A stretch of DNA of 64,000 nt from Epiperipatus broadwayi. Its lineage: Eukaryota > Onychophora > Udeonychophora > Euonychophora > Peripatidae. Positions 47,507 to 58,385 of this stretch are shown piece after piece. The first letter of the stretch is position 1; the number at the start of each line of letters is the position of its first letter. Below the pieces are notes generated by a model. That model was not told where the DNA came from. It was given only the letters and a program-made list of their open reading frames with translations, and ran no database searches. The stretch lies in assembly GCA_028023455.1 (NCBI GenBank), contig JAQFVV010012394.1:33181150-33245149 (forward strand), in the 5' to 3' direction. A program made the translations under genes and the position numbers.

Positions 47507-50140
47507 GTGGATAGTCCCTAATGAATAACTAATAAAAATTATTAGTTTATCAACAATGTTTGGTGATTTTTCAAATCTGGACAATATTTACATATATATG
47601 TATGTGTGGGTATAATAAAAATAGTAAAGGGATTAGATAAATAAAGCAAGCATCATACACATAACCAATGTCATAACAAGTTTCCAGTGGACTGCTTTTA
47701 ATGATTAATCTGCCACACATCAGGTTGCCAAAGATTATTAAACGGATATATTTACAGAATAAATATTAAAATGTATCTGGTTATACTTTGATATAACAAA
47801 TGCTTGTAAATAGCTTTTAAGAATAAATATTTGAGGTTAACCTAACATATCTCTGTAAATCAATCCTAGAATAATGTGACAATGACTGTTTTCTTTTATA
47901 AACAATAATATGATCATCAGAGCCACCAATGTCCCTTGTTATTGGACTATTGTTATGAAGTTTCAGTCTTACATTTCTACACACAATTCCATTATGAGAA
48001 CTTTAAATTTCCACAGCAATTAAACTCATGATTTTTAAACAGGTCCTTTTAAGCACATAAATATTATGCATACATTATATATATATTGAACTGGATCTTC
48101 AAAAGAGCTTTACTCTCTGGACTTAACTGAGTTTAAACCCATTTTTTAATCATTTTAAAAACACATGAATGGACAAACCCTTCAAGCATAAGAGAGAATG
48201 TCATTGATAGTAGAGCCATCAATGATACCCATAGCCAGATTGAGCTATATAAAGCATAACCTAATTATATTTTCTGACTGTGGCCCACCTCGACTTCTGG
48301 ATTCAAACCTCTACAATCCAAAGCATTTTATTTGTTTTGAGGATCAACCTCAGGTATCAGTCAATGATAGGTTATAGTCAGCTTGCCAGGCACACAATCC
48401 AGCACTTGAAATATCCCATGACTAGCTCATGTTCTTAACCCGGGTCCAGCACATTTAACTTAACACATTAAAATAATTATACTCTTAAATTAATAGTGAT
48501 GTAGTGACAAGAGAGAGAGAGAAATATAGACCAAATAATATTTAAGCAAACATTAATATTTATTCATGCATACACATATCTAATATATTATAAAATAGCA
48601 CAATAATATTGAAATTTACATATAAAAGAACATATAAGTAATTAAAGACTACTTTTGACTATAATTATGAGAGTTCATTAAAGTTCATTTTGTTCACATA
48701 TATGAGTAGATATTTATAATGAGTGAAAAATTATATTTTTCTCTAGGATTTAGAATAGTGCATAACACTTTCATTGATTCAGTTTTTTATTTATTTCTTT
48801 TACTTGTTGACTAGCAAATGGTTGGCCTTTTGATTTCCATCCATGGTTTTTGGCTTACTTTCTATTCTTCAAGTTAAGAATGAGAGAGAGATTATTGGCA
48901 ATTTACAGATCATAGGGCAATTATTGGTCCCAGGGGAAGAACATCTAATAATACTGAGGACTCAAGCTCAAAGACTAATGTTCTTTAGCACAGCATGTTG
49001 CTAGGTTGGCCTTCAGTGAAGATAGATTGATGAATGCACATACTGGAAACATGGACAACTTTTCTGACAATCTTCCCTTTTTTATTTTGTAATAGTAAAT
49101 ACAGCAGAGTATTAATAATAATAATCTGCCTGAGTAATAATTTGACTGAGGTTAAATAACAAACTGACTGGAATCTTAATTTTTTTCTCTTCTATCTTTT
49201 ATACTTCTCCCCCTCATTGTTTTATCTTTATCACCACTTAGATCAAGTTTATTTAATTTTATATTCCTTTAATTAATTGATTTTTACATTCCACTTTAAT
49301 CTAATCTTTTGTTTATATTAATCTAATACTTCAATAAAATAGTGTACAGTCTTTTATAATTAATTAAATTGTGAGTTATAATTTTCTTTTATCAGCTAAG
49401 TAAACTTTAAAGTAATTACATTTAAAGTGCATGATAAATATGGACCTTTGTTTTAGCATTATATCTATGATGATGTTTTTTTATTCGGAGTTATTACTAT
49501 TCTATATATCCCTTACTATAATCACTGCCAATCACGACTGGCATTACATCGTAAAAGATAGTTTTTAAAGATGGTAGAGTAATAGCTACACTATTAGAAG
49601 TTGGTAATTTAAGTGAAGGCCAGATGAGATAAAAAACTATCACAAATGATATCGAGTTATTTACTGTTTGTTATAATAAAAATAGGAGAGGAATTATTGA
49701 TATTCCTATAAATATTTTAAATATTAAAGATCATTAAAGTCAAATAAATGCATATTTGGGTTATATTGAATGAGAAAGTGATAAAACTGTGATTTCTGAA
49801 TGCTACAATGAATGTAAAATATGAAAATAAATAAAATATGAAATATGTCAAGCAATATAATTTATTAATAGTTTAAAATTGTGCTCTAAGGAATATGATC
49901 CTATTAAAAATAGAGAAAAGCTATGAAATTATATTTTAAATATTTATAAAAGTAGTTAATTTATGAAGGGAGGCATTACTATATTTTTTTATTTAAATTT
50001 TCTGGTATTAGAATGCTAGAGCATATTAAAAGATTAATATAATACCCTCTGAAATGCAAAGGAAGTGTTTTATAATTTTAAATATTTTACTTTGTGCTAA
50101 GTTTAAATAGATGGGGTTTAATTTAAATTTATACTCATAT
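47507..50140. other. AT-rich intron sequence, no gene seen
   Basis: A short GA run lies at 48511-48522. The block 48180-48460 is less AT-rich and includes several CCA/TGG-rich segments, but has no frame or known repeat. 48930-49060 is similar. Confidence 0.35.
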
Positions 50141-50745
50141 GTATAATAAATATTTGAAAACCAGGCATTCTCCACAAACCTGGGAGCTTAATTGTAAGTA
50201 TAGAGGATTTGAACTCAGATTTTCAAGCACCCTACAACTATCCGCACTATCTCATACAACTGATACACATGACCACACACATGTAGAAAAGATTTATAAT
50301 CACCAATATACGTATTTCATGCTAAAGCAGCACTCATCAGTTGGTCCAGATTATCATCTCTCACACATACATATAATCAATGATCAGTTTATATTAAGAT
50401 AGCAAATCTTCATACTTTAATGGACAGGCTTCAATTCACTCCAACCTCCACTTTACAGCCATCCATATCATTGAAAATCTGATGATGTAAACTCAAATCC
50501 CATGCTGATGCTAATATTATTGCCATGCCCATGTTGACCTGAAGTCACTCTGACCCCTCATGTATAGGACAGTATCCATTAAGTACATATAAGAGGGATG
50601 GACAGGATAAAGCTTGATATGTAAATATTTGAAAACCAGGCACTCTTCACAAACCTGAGAGTTTAATTGTAAGTATAGAGAATTTGAACTCAGATTTTCA
50701 AGCTTGAAATCTGAGTTCAAATCCTCTATACTTTCATATGTATAA
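50140..50745 (-). repeat. tRNA-derived SINE-like copies
   Basis: Minus strand 50226-50150 reads GCTTGAAAATCTGAGTTCAA then ATCCTCTATACTTACAATTA, with a B-box-like GAGTTCAAATCC. A poor A-box lies upstream (GATAGTGCGGATAGTTG). The unit recurs at 50620-50702 in the same orientation, followed at once by an inverted stub at 50702-50735 (GCTTGAAATCTGAGTTCAAA). Between them, 50262-50390 matches the body of the element at 46738-46860. Together these look like a tRNA-derived SINE with head and body. Confidence 0.55.
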
Positions 50746-50878
50746 TGTAATTATAAATATATATTTTTAAAATACTATGAAATATAGCATTAAGTTTAAT
50801 AAGTCATGACATTTATTGTTATTATTTTATCACAATAGAATGATATTTGCCTTATTAATAAAAAAAATAATATGAGAA

Positions 50879-51538
50879 CTAATCTGCTGGTTGAAATATT
50901 AAAGCAGCTTTATAGAGAAGTAAATGTCTGTTTTTATTATACTTTTATATTACAGTTTCTTCTTCTTTTGAGATTTTTGATAAGATTAATAATTTTTAAA
51001 TGGAAAGTAATTGGGTATTTGGCAGTTTAGATATTGAAAATATGTATCAGTCTGTTAATAGGTTAAGCAGTAGTGATGTTCTTACGTCTGTGTTGATTAA
51101 GCAAGGTTCTTTATCAAAAAATAAAATTAAGGTAATTAAAGATTTGCTTTTATTATTGGAAGATTCTATGTATTTTACTTATAAAGGTAATTTTTATAAA
51201 ATTAGGGAAGAGTTGATAATAAGTTATATTATTTCTCTTTTAGTATGTTCAGTTTATATTAATTATATGGAAGAGAAAATTATTATTAAAAAGAATTGTT
51301 TATATATAAAGTTATTTGTCAGATATGTAGCTGATTGTTTATTTGTAGTAGAGAATGATAAATTGAAGGAATTTGTAAATGAATTTAATTGTTTTGATCC
51401 TTCAATAAGATATGTGTTAGAAGGAGGGGGGTTAGATTTTGGTAAATTAAAATTTTTAGATCTTTTGGTGATTATAAATGTAAAGACTAATTGTTTACTA
51501 TGCAGTCATTTTGTTAAAAGTAGAGAATTAAGATCTAT
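50879..51538 (+). pseudogene. Penelope-like element RT, 5' half (interrupted)
   Basis: A partial hammerhead (CTGCTGGTTGAAATATTAAA) at 50887-50906 marks the element edge. The frame from 51000 is a Penelope-type reverse transcriptase: GSLDIENMYQSV is motif A, the glycine-rich motif B is degenerate (REELIISYIIS), and motif C reads RYVADCLFVV where RYVDD is expected. The first catalytic Asp of the Y-x-D-D box is therefore Ala. KLKFLDLLVIIN follows as the usual F-L-D strand. The N-terminus is missing, with a stop just before 51000. The LINE at 51555-53986 cuts the frame after IIKPDS, and it resumes at 54003. Confidence 0.8.
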
Positions 51539-51554
51539 AATTAAACCTGATAGC
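51539..51554 (+). repeat. Target-site duplication, left copy
   Basis: AATTAAACCTGATAGC, 16 bp, is repeated exactly at 53987-54002. It proves that the LINE inserted into the Penelope-like element. Confidence 0.92.
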
Positions 51555-53986
51555 ACTGGGATACAATAAAAAACAAATCACTCCCTTATCCATTAATACT
51601 AATGGAACCAATCTTATTGGCTTTCCAATGATGCAGCACATCAGCAAACAATTCTGTCAATTAATGCAAAAAGATGGAGCTCCTTCTATAAACGGTTGGA
51701 TGCTGGTGACCCCGGAAAACATGGCATCATGGAAATTCAAATCAAAAAGAAGATAACAGCTCTCCCTGATGGTGTTCATCCTGGCCTTCATGGCATCCCA
51801 AATTTCCTTCTCAAACACCTCAGTCAATTCACTGTGCCAATTATTAAAAAAATGATTGATCACCTAGCTTCCGGCAACAGAAACATAACAGATCCTTACA
51901 CAGTGGCACTCGTGCCTTTTATTAAAAAAGCAAAACCACTAAATGACATTAACAGTATCCGGCCAATTTCCATGACCCCATTGCTTATCAAGATAATTGA
52001 GTCAGTCATTAAAGATCAAATCCAAACTCAAATTCTTAGCCATATCTCGTCAAACCAATACAAAAAAAAGGGATCATCAACTTTGCATGCTATGTCCAAT
52101 GTAACTGCACTGTTCAATTACATCAGAGGACATCGTAAATCAAAACCTATTGCTGTCCAGCTGGATGTTGTGGCAGCATTTGATTCAGTCCAGCTAAACA
52201 TCCTCCTGGATATTCTGTTGGAATGCGACATTCCAGCCAGGATTGTACAGATGGTCAGCACTCTGCTCAACAACAGAGAGATTTTTCTCTCTCTTGATGG
52301 CAAGATCACACCAGGCTTCAAGCCATACAAGTCGATCCCTCAAGGATCCCCGCTCAGTGCCTTTTTCTTCACAGCATACATCAACCCTCTTCTGATGGAT
52401 ATAGAAAAAAACCTCCCTGGAATTTTCCTTCCCTCTCTCAATAAAAACTTCAATGTATTTGCATATATAGATGACATCATGGTTGTGCTTCCCACCATTA
52501 AATACCTTCCCCATCTCATGAACATATTAAACAGAAATACAGCGAAACTTGGCCTACAAATAAATTTTAACAAATCTTCCATCTGGAAGATAATGTCTGG
52601 TAAACAAATTAACTCTCCCTTTTCTGCAAAACCCCAAAGATACCTAGGTTTCCCAATCTACAAAACTCCAACTGCAATGGCAAGAGAGATTCAAGATGCA
52701 ATCCTCCATTCAACTGAAGCCATCACCACTTCACTCTCTAGAGTATACCTTTCATTATATGGAAAGGTTGGCCTCCTCAACATGATCATAATGCCAAAAA
52801 TCTCATATTATCTTCCATTCGTTAAAATGTCTAAACAGTTTCAAAATAAAATTAACCGATTATGCACCAAACTTCTCTGGAGAGGAAGGACAGTTGCTAT
52901 TAGCTTGCAAGGTATCCAACGACCATGCAGGTTCAATGGACTGTCATTCCACTCAATACAAGCAATCATTTTACAGAAAACCCACAACACTCTACATAAT
53001 CTGATCCTCTCCTGCGGATACTCTAACATTATTAAAAAAATTACACCGACAGATCGTCCTCCACCCTCTTCCAGTTCATGGATAGCATCCCTAATACAAC
53101 ACCTACAACTTTATAACCCGATAATACCCTTTAACCTTAACCAAAAAATCACCTTATGGGAAGCATACAATATAATCAACTATAATCAACAACCCATTAA
53201 AACCAGCCTAAAAGTAACCAACCAAAGACTCATTACACACTTCAAAAGATGGAGTCTGGAACCCAAATTCCTTGACTTCATCATTAAAATAAATCTTAAT
53301 GCGCTACCCATGAATTGGTTTCTTTATCACCGAAGAGGTTTTACCAGCATTGACCCTATATGTGGTCTGTGTGCTCATGAAGATGAAACCATAGACCATA
53401 TTATACACCGGTGCCCAAGACTTAAAACTCTGAAAGATATAATTATAATCAATTCCAACATAAGACCTGATATGATTTTCTCACTTGAAAATGCCATTCA
53501 TAATGGATTTTTTTCAATAATAAGGCTTTCTACCTTTGTCCTTTATTCCATATGGATAGTGAGATGCAAAAGTCTCATGGAATTACCCCCGCCACAAATC
53601 ATACCATTGTTTTATCAAACGCTCAAAAAAATCAAGAAACGTGACCAGCTCCTTGCCTCCAGTAAAGTCTTTGCTGACACCTGGTCTTTAATTGCTCTTT
53701 CCTTTTCCTGATTATCAATTCCCACCTACCCAGCATTATAGAATAGTCAATTATAAAAGAAAATATTCATGTTTATATTAAAAATGCTAATACCATTAAA
53801 CAAGTTCTTAGAATCTCTTCACTATACCTAACCACATAAGAGTATAACATTGTGCTCTCATAACATAATCTAGCCAGATGACAAATAGAACATTATATAA
53901 TCATATTATTGTACAACTTATTCATTTATTTATCCTTTATTAGTATGTAATCACTATTTATTGTTAATAAAATTTTTATTGAAATG
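51555..53986 (+). mobile_element. 5'-truncated LINE with intact RT, nested in a Penelope element
   Basis: The 2432-bp insert is flanked by the 16-bp duplication. It begins within ORF2 after the endonuclease, carries one long open frame, and ends with about 275 bp of 3' UTR (TTAATAAAATTTTTATTGAA, no plain poly-A). Such a 3' end with target duplication is typical of target-primed reverse transcription. Confidence 0.9.
51603..53711 (+). CDS. LINE ORF2 C-terminal part: reverse transcriptase and zinc knuckle
   Basis: Open from about 51603 to the stop at 53711, with first ATG at 51696 (671 codons). Residue numbers count from that ATG. LPDGVHPGLHGIP near 23-35 is the entry to RT, and RPISMTPLLIKIIE near 90 is motif 2-like. 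LDVVAAFDS at 156-164 is motif A (Asp 157 and Asp 163), PQGSPLS at 215-221 is motif B, and FAYIDD at 255-260 holds the catalytic Asp pair. LLWRGRT near 395 starts the thumb-like region. C556-C559-H568-C573 is a C-x2-C-x8-H-x4-C knuckle as in zf-RVT tails. There are no stops or shifts, so the insertion is recent. The apurinic endonuclease is missing, so the copy cannot move alone. The architecture suggests L1/Tx1-like or a related clade; the clade is unproven. Confidence 0.85.
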   Translation, partial: WNQSYWLSNDAAHQQTILSINAKRWSSFYKRLDAGDPGKHGIMEIQIKKKITALPDGVHPGLHGIPNFLLKHLSQFTVPIIKKMIDHLASGNRNITDPYTVALVPFIKKAKPLNDINSIRPISMTPLLIKIIESVIKDQIQTQILSHISSNQYKKKGSSTLHAMSNVTALFNYIRGHRKSKPIAVQLDVVAAFDSVQLNILLDILLECDIPARIVQMVSTLLNNREIFLSLDGKITPGFKPYKSIPQGSPLSAFFFTAYINPLLMDIEKNLPGIFLPSLNKNFNVFAYIDDIMVVLPTIKYLPHLMNILNRNTAKLGLQINFNKSSIWKIMSGKQINSPFSAKPQRYLGFPIYKTPTAMAREIQDAILHSTEAITTSLSRVYLSLYGKVGLLNMIIMPKISYYLPFVKMSKQFQNKINRLCTKLLWRGRTVAISLQGIQRPCRFNGLSFHSIQAIILQKTHNTLHNLILSCGYSNIIKKITPTDRPPPSSSSWIASLIQHLQLYNPIIPFNLNQKITLWEAYNIINYNQQPIKTSLKVTNQRLITHFKRWSLEPKFLDFIIKINLNALPMNWFLYHRRGFTSIDPICGLCAHEDETIDHIIHRCPRLKTLKDIIIINSNIRPDMIFSLENAIHNGFFSIIRLSTFVLYSIWIVRCKSLMELPPPQIIPLFYQTLKKIKKRDQLLASSKVFADTWSLIALSFS

Positions 53987-54002
53987 AATTAAACCTGATA
54001 GC
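53987..54002 (+). repeat. Target-site duplication, right copy
   Basis: An exact repeat of AATTAAACCTGATAGC (51539-51554), directly before the Penelope frame resumes with TATCAGTCTG. Confidence 0.92.
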
Positions 54003-54689
54003 TATCAGTCTGTATCTCATAAAGTAGCTGCTTTAAGGAATTATTGTCATAGGAATAATAAATTAAATAATTCTAGTAGGGTAGCTTTGTTTCAGAAATG
54101 TCAATTTTATAAAGATTACCTGAGGGTTGGTTACTCTGATAAATTTGTTAAAAGTATTTTATTTAATAGTAATATTTGTAAGGATGTAAAGACTAGAGAA
54201 AAATATGATTTTATTTCTTTTCCATTTAAATTGTCTTCTTATAAAATTGTATGTAGGAATAGTAAATTGTTTGGAAATAAAAGAATTGCTTGGAAAAGGG
54301 GTATTACATTGAATAATTTATTAAATAATACAAAGGAAATTTTTGATAGGACTATTCCTGGTGTAGTATATTTTATCTCTTGTTTTTCTCGTAAGAAGAT
54401 TTACATAGGTCAGAGTAGTTTGAGTTTAAATAAAAGAATAAAGGTTCATAAAAGTAGAGTTACAAATAGATATCTTAGTTCAGCTTTGTATGTCCATGAA
54501 AAAGATACAGGCCACACTATTGATTTTGATGAAGCTAAGGTTGTCTTCTTTGAGAGAAATGAAATCAATAGAAGAATTAAAGAATCTTTATTATTGAAAA
54601 TTTATTATTCTGAAGCAATTAACTTATTTAACAGTTTATTTAATATTAAGGGTGGATGGGAAGTAAATGGATTTGTGGGTACTTTTTAA
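54003..54689 (+). pseudogene. Penelope-like element, 3' half with GIY-YIG endonuclease
   Basis: The frame continues from the duplication as YQSVSHKVAALRNYCHRN, the thumb region after RT. It then reads KRGITLNNLLNN and the GIY-YIG nuclease: IPGVVYFISC (first strand, VVY for GIY), KKIYIGQSSLSLNKRIKVHK (YIG plus the conserved Arg and His) and RRIKESLLLKI (the catalytic Glu). This nuclease after the RT is diagnostic of Penelope-like elements. From 54003 to 54689 there is no stop, so apart from the YVAD change and the lost N-terminus the element is well kept. Beyond it, 54727-54755 has a hammerhead-like stem (CTGC-TTGTA-GCAG, then TGAAAC) with an altered core. Confidence 0.85.
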
Positions 54690-55369
54690 TATTATATATA
54701 TTGTGTAGTTTTTGTAGTTCTTTACACTTGAGAAGTCTGCTTGTAGCAGTGAAACCTTTGGTTGTGTTTTAATATTATTTTTATGCTGGTCTGGTTTAAT
54801 TTTAGATTTGGGGTAGTTTTGATTTTATATTACCGTAAGATTTTATTTGCATTTTTTAAGTAGTGAGAATGAAGGCTATCTTATATTTATTTACTCATTA
54901 TATTTAATGTGTAAATATTTTAGTTTTAAATGATTTTAATTTTTACATTATTGTTTGTAAATATTTTTCAAATTTTATAATTTTCTTGTATCATAATCAT
55001 AATGTTATTTAACTCCAATAAAATTGATAATGTTTTTAAATTACTTTGTTGTTGGGAGTTTAATTTGTCAGAGTGTTTTTCTTTGATTCTTCATTTCACG
55101 TGCATGACCCATAGAAATTAATGGTTTGAAATGTTACTTATTCACACATGATTTGTAAAAATTACTTAGAACATTATTACTATTATACATAATTCATGAA
55201 TAAAAGTATATTATCATAATTATTATTATCATAGAAGATATAATCATTGGTGATTATTTTAAAATGATCCAATACCAATTTTAGATATTTAATATTGCAA
55301 TTATATCAAAAGTATAATAAGTTTTATGAATGCCACATAAAATTAATAAAAGATTATATAATGTTTTCA
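54690..55369. other. Element 3' flank, then AT-rich sequence
   Basis: The first 70 bp belongs to the Penelope element end. The rest shows no gene or repeat I can name. Confidence 0.35.
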
Positions 55370-56117
55370 GTGCTGATATAGTATATGCTCGGTAGCCATT
55401 TTAAAACACCCAAAAACACTGCTGGCACATGCAAGCAATAAATGACATCAACTAGAAGCACTCAGTTTTCAAAAAATTAAATTGCCTAAGGTGCTACAAT
55501 TAAAAAAGGGAGGTGGGAAGAAAGTAATGTGGAAATTAAATAGCCCAAGCACTACACTTAAATAAAGTGTGGAGAAAGAAAGAACGTGGGAAGTTAAATA
55601 GCCTAAGGTGCCACTATGGAAAAAAGTGCAGGAAAAGAAAAACAAGTAAAAAATAAAGTAACATTGAAAAAAAACAAAGTAGCATTGAAAATTAAAAATT
55701 GCAATAGTAAATCTCAGAGATATACTATTACAATGTTTTATTACCACTATATAAATTATCATTTTTGATTTATTTTAAAGGATTTTGCAATTTTTAATTT
55801 TCAATGCTAATTTGTTTTTTTTTTCAATGCTACTTTATTTTTTTACTTTTTCTTTTCCTGCACTTTTTTCCATAGTGGCACCTGAGGCTATTTAACTTCC
55901 CATGTTACTCTCTTTCTCTGCACTTTTTTAAATGTAGTGCCTTGGGCTATTTAATTTCCATGTTACTTTCTTCCCACATCCCTTTTTTAATTGTAGCACC
56001 TTAGGTGATTTAATTTTTTGAAAACTGAGTGCTTCTAGTCGATGTCATTTATCACTTGCATGTGCCAGCAGTGTTTTTAAATTCAAAATGGCCACCGAGC
56101 GCATATTATATCAGCAC
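55370..56117. mobile_element. 748-bp foldback transposon with about 340-bp inverted arms
   Basis: It starts GTGCTGATATA and ends TATATCAGCAC. The arms mirror each other through CACTGCTGGCACATGCAAG, AGAAGCACTCAGTTTTC, TAGCACCTTAGG-type sequence, TGCAGGAAAAGAAAA and GAAAATTAAAAATTGCAA. Arm one is 55370-55708, arm two 55783-56117, and the loop about 75 bp. The arms are about 90% alike and differ by small indels. Each arm has an internal degenerate repeat with GGAAATTAAATAGCC and GGAAGTTAAATAGCC spaced about 67 bp. There is no coding region, and a target duplication of at most CA is seen. Confidence 0.8.
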
Positions 56118-56900
56118 CATAAATTTATTGTGGTCAATAGTTAAATTATGTCAATAAATAACATGTTGATTTAAAAATGCTTCTATAATCAATATGGAGA
56201 GAATGAGTCATATTACTGGAACATGCTGAATATAATAACTCCAGCAAATTTTGTTAATTTTTTGACTAAAAAGTTAATACGCCAAATATATTAATACCCA
56301 AATTATTCATGGAAAAGGTATCCCTGAATATGCATCCTATAATAATGTATTTACTAATCATAATATATTTGTAGGTTTATTAATTTTATTAAAATTTATA
56401 TATTTGTGGCTCATTCTAGTTTCATAGCCTATAAAATCACTTATTGATATTAGCATGGTACAATTATAGATATGAAATATATTTTTTATGTATTAAACAA
56501 ATACATATTGCAAATACATGAAAGCACTCAACACAATACAATTATCTCTAGAATGTCTGGTGCTTTACAAATAAAAAGGAAAAAAAAATTCTTGCCATTT
56601 TGTACATATTGAATTCTGCATTTGAACATTGCCCTGGAAATTTTTTTTGATGATAATTGCTACCATCTAGAAACAAAAATCAATATTTAAATTTTTGCTA
56701 TTTTGTTGGAACATTTTGACATAAAATTTTAGGGCAAGTATTTTACACAAATTAGTCAAATGCTATTCCAAGCTACCTTAATCTCCAATAAAAAAATTTA
56801 CATGCAGCTCCATATCAAGACTTTTCAGAATTCTTTAAAGTGTGTTTATATATATATAAATATAAAATACAATACCCGTTATAAAATATATATATATATA
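56118..56900. other. AT-rich, no feature seen
   Basis: No open frame or repeat of note apart from short TA runs at 56849 and 56887. Confidence 0.4.
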
Positions 56901-56904
56901 TAAG

Positions 56905-57650
56905 AAAAAACAAAAATTAACAGTAAATACAATATTACAGTCTAAATTATTTTGTAGCACTTTCGATTACGCGGTAATCTCATCAGCATTAACTGAATTT
57001 CAAATATTTAAACTTGATGTTATGTATATTTCCATAAGCTGTGTATGGCCATATTTGCAGTTTGCCTATTAATAACATCATTCTTATATTTATCAATTAA
57101 TAATGCCTCTTTAATTTTCCTCTTTTTATGATTTCTTTCTTCCATTAATATTTTTATTTCATTACTATTAAAAGTAAACTTATAATTACAAGTTTTTTAA
57201 TGGTCAAAGAATACTGAAGCTGTATTAAATTGACTATTTACATTATTTTTAATTCGATTATATAATAATTGATGCTCCTTCAATCTTTTTTCCACAGAAC
57301 ATCTCGATTCACCGATGTAAAATTTCTGACATCCACATGAAATTTGATAAATTATATTACTTCTTTGCAATTTAGGAATTATACTCTTAGAATTATTAAT
57401 CAATCTATTAACATTTGGAGGAACACAAAATGAAATATTATACTTTTCTTTAAATATATTCTTAATTAATTTAGATTGCATGTTATTTATAAATGGTATA
57501 GATATCCATTTTTTATTATCTAAAATAACACCACAAACACTTTTCTTATTATTAAATGAATTTACTGTATGCAAGATTTGGTTTTTATCATAACCAACCT
57601 TTAAAAGTTCATTAAGTATAAGAGTGATAAAATTTTAAATATTGAACTCT
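56905..57650 (-). pseudogene. Penelope-like element end, left (inverted) copy with GIY-YIG
   Basis: Minus-strand frame from 57574: KLQRSNIIYQISC then CGCQKFYIGESRCSVEKR and LKEHQLL. The GIY-YIG core is present (IYQI for GIY, FYIG, the Arg of KRLKEH, and His). The frame stops at 57197 (VFFDH then stop), while downstream sequence still matches the right copy (CNYKF, MEERNHKKRKIKE), so one stop separates the nuclease from its Glu helix. A hammerhead motif lies beyond the coding end. The 5' two-thirds including the RT are absent. Confidence 0.8.
56953..56996 (-). ncRNA. Hammerhead-ribozyme-like motif at Penelope element end
   Basis: Minus strand: CTGATGA, then GATTAC-CGC-GTAATC (perfect 6-bp stem II), GAAA, G-TG-C-T (short stem III) and A at the cleavage position. 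Stem I is weak (TG with CA only). Hammerheads at the ends of Penelope-like elements are an established feature of that class. Confidence 0.7.
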
Positions 57651-58385
57651 TTGCTAATGAACTTTTAAAGGTTGGTTATGATAAAAACCAAATCTTGCAT
57701 ACAGTAAATTCATTTAATAATAAGAAAAGTGTTTGTGGTGTTACTTTAGATAATAAAAAATGGATATCTATACCGTTTATAAATAACATGCAATCTAAAT
57801 TAATTAAGAATATATTTAAAGAAAAGTATAATATTTCATTTTGTGTTCCTCCAAATGTTAATAGATTGATTAATAATTCTAAGAGTATAATTCCTAAATT
57901 GCAAAGAAGTAAAATAATTTATCAAATTTCATGTGGATGTCAGAAATTTTACATCGGTGAATCGAGATGTTCTGTCAAAAAACGATTGAAGGAGCATCAA
58001 TTATTATATAATCGAATTAAAAATAATGTAAATAGTCAATTTAATACAGTTTCAGTATTCTTTGACTATGAAAAAACTTGTAATTATAAGTTTACTTTTA
58101 ATAGTAATGAAATAAAAATATTAATGGAAGAAAGAAATCATAAAAAGAGGAAAATTAAAGAGGCAATATTAATTGATAAATATAAGAATGATGTTATTAA
58201 TAGGCAAACTGCAAATACGGCCATACACAGCTTATGGAAATATACATAATATTAAGTTTAAATATTTAAAATTCAGTTAATGCTGATGAGGATTACCACA
58301 TAATCAAAAGCACTACAAAATAATTTAGTCTGTAATATTGTATTTACCATTAATTTTTGTTTTTTCTTATATATATTTATGAGTA
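57651..58385 (+). pseudogene. Penelope-like element end, right copy with GIY-YIG
   Basis: This is the mirror of the left copy, about 97% identical. The frame 57695-58249 is open: IIYQISCGCQKFYIGE then CSVKKRLKEHQLLYN, VFFDYEKTCNYKF and ILMEERNHKKRKIKEAILID, giving the whole nuclease with the Glu helix. Upstream RT is missing. It is followed by hammerhead remnants at 58278-58320, where GAAA has become AAAA and the stem II loop end has changed. The arms meet head to head near 57600-57660 through a single AAAGGTTGGTTATG palindrome. Confidence 0.82.
58278..58320 (+). ncRNA. Broken hammerhead motif
   Basis: CTGATGA is kept, but stem II has a C-to-A change in the loop side (CACATAATC) and the essential GAAA is AAAA. 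It is the decayed twin of 56953-56996. Confidence 0.6.

Noticed and set aside
52118-53029. Minus-strand frames opposite the LINE ORF
   Set aside because: They are shadows of the plus-strand reverse transcriptase frame.
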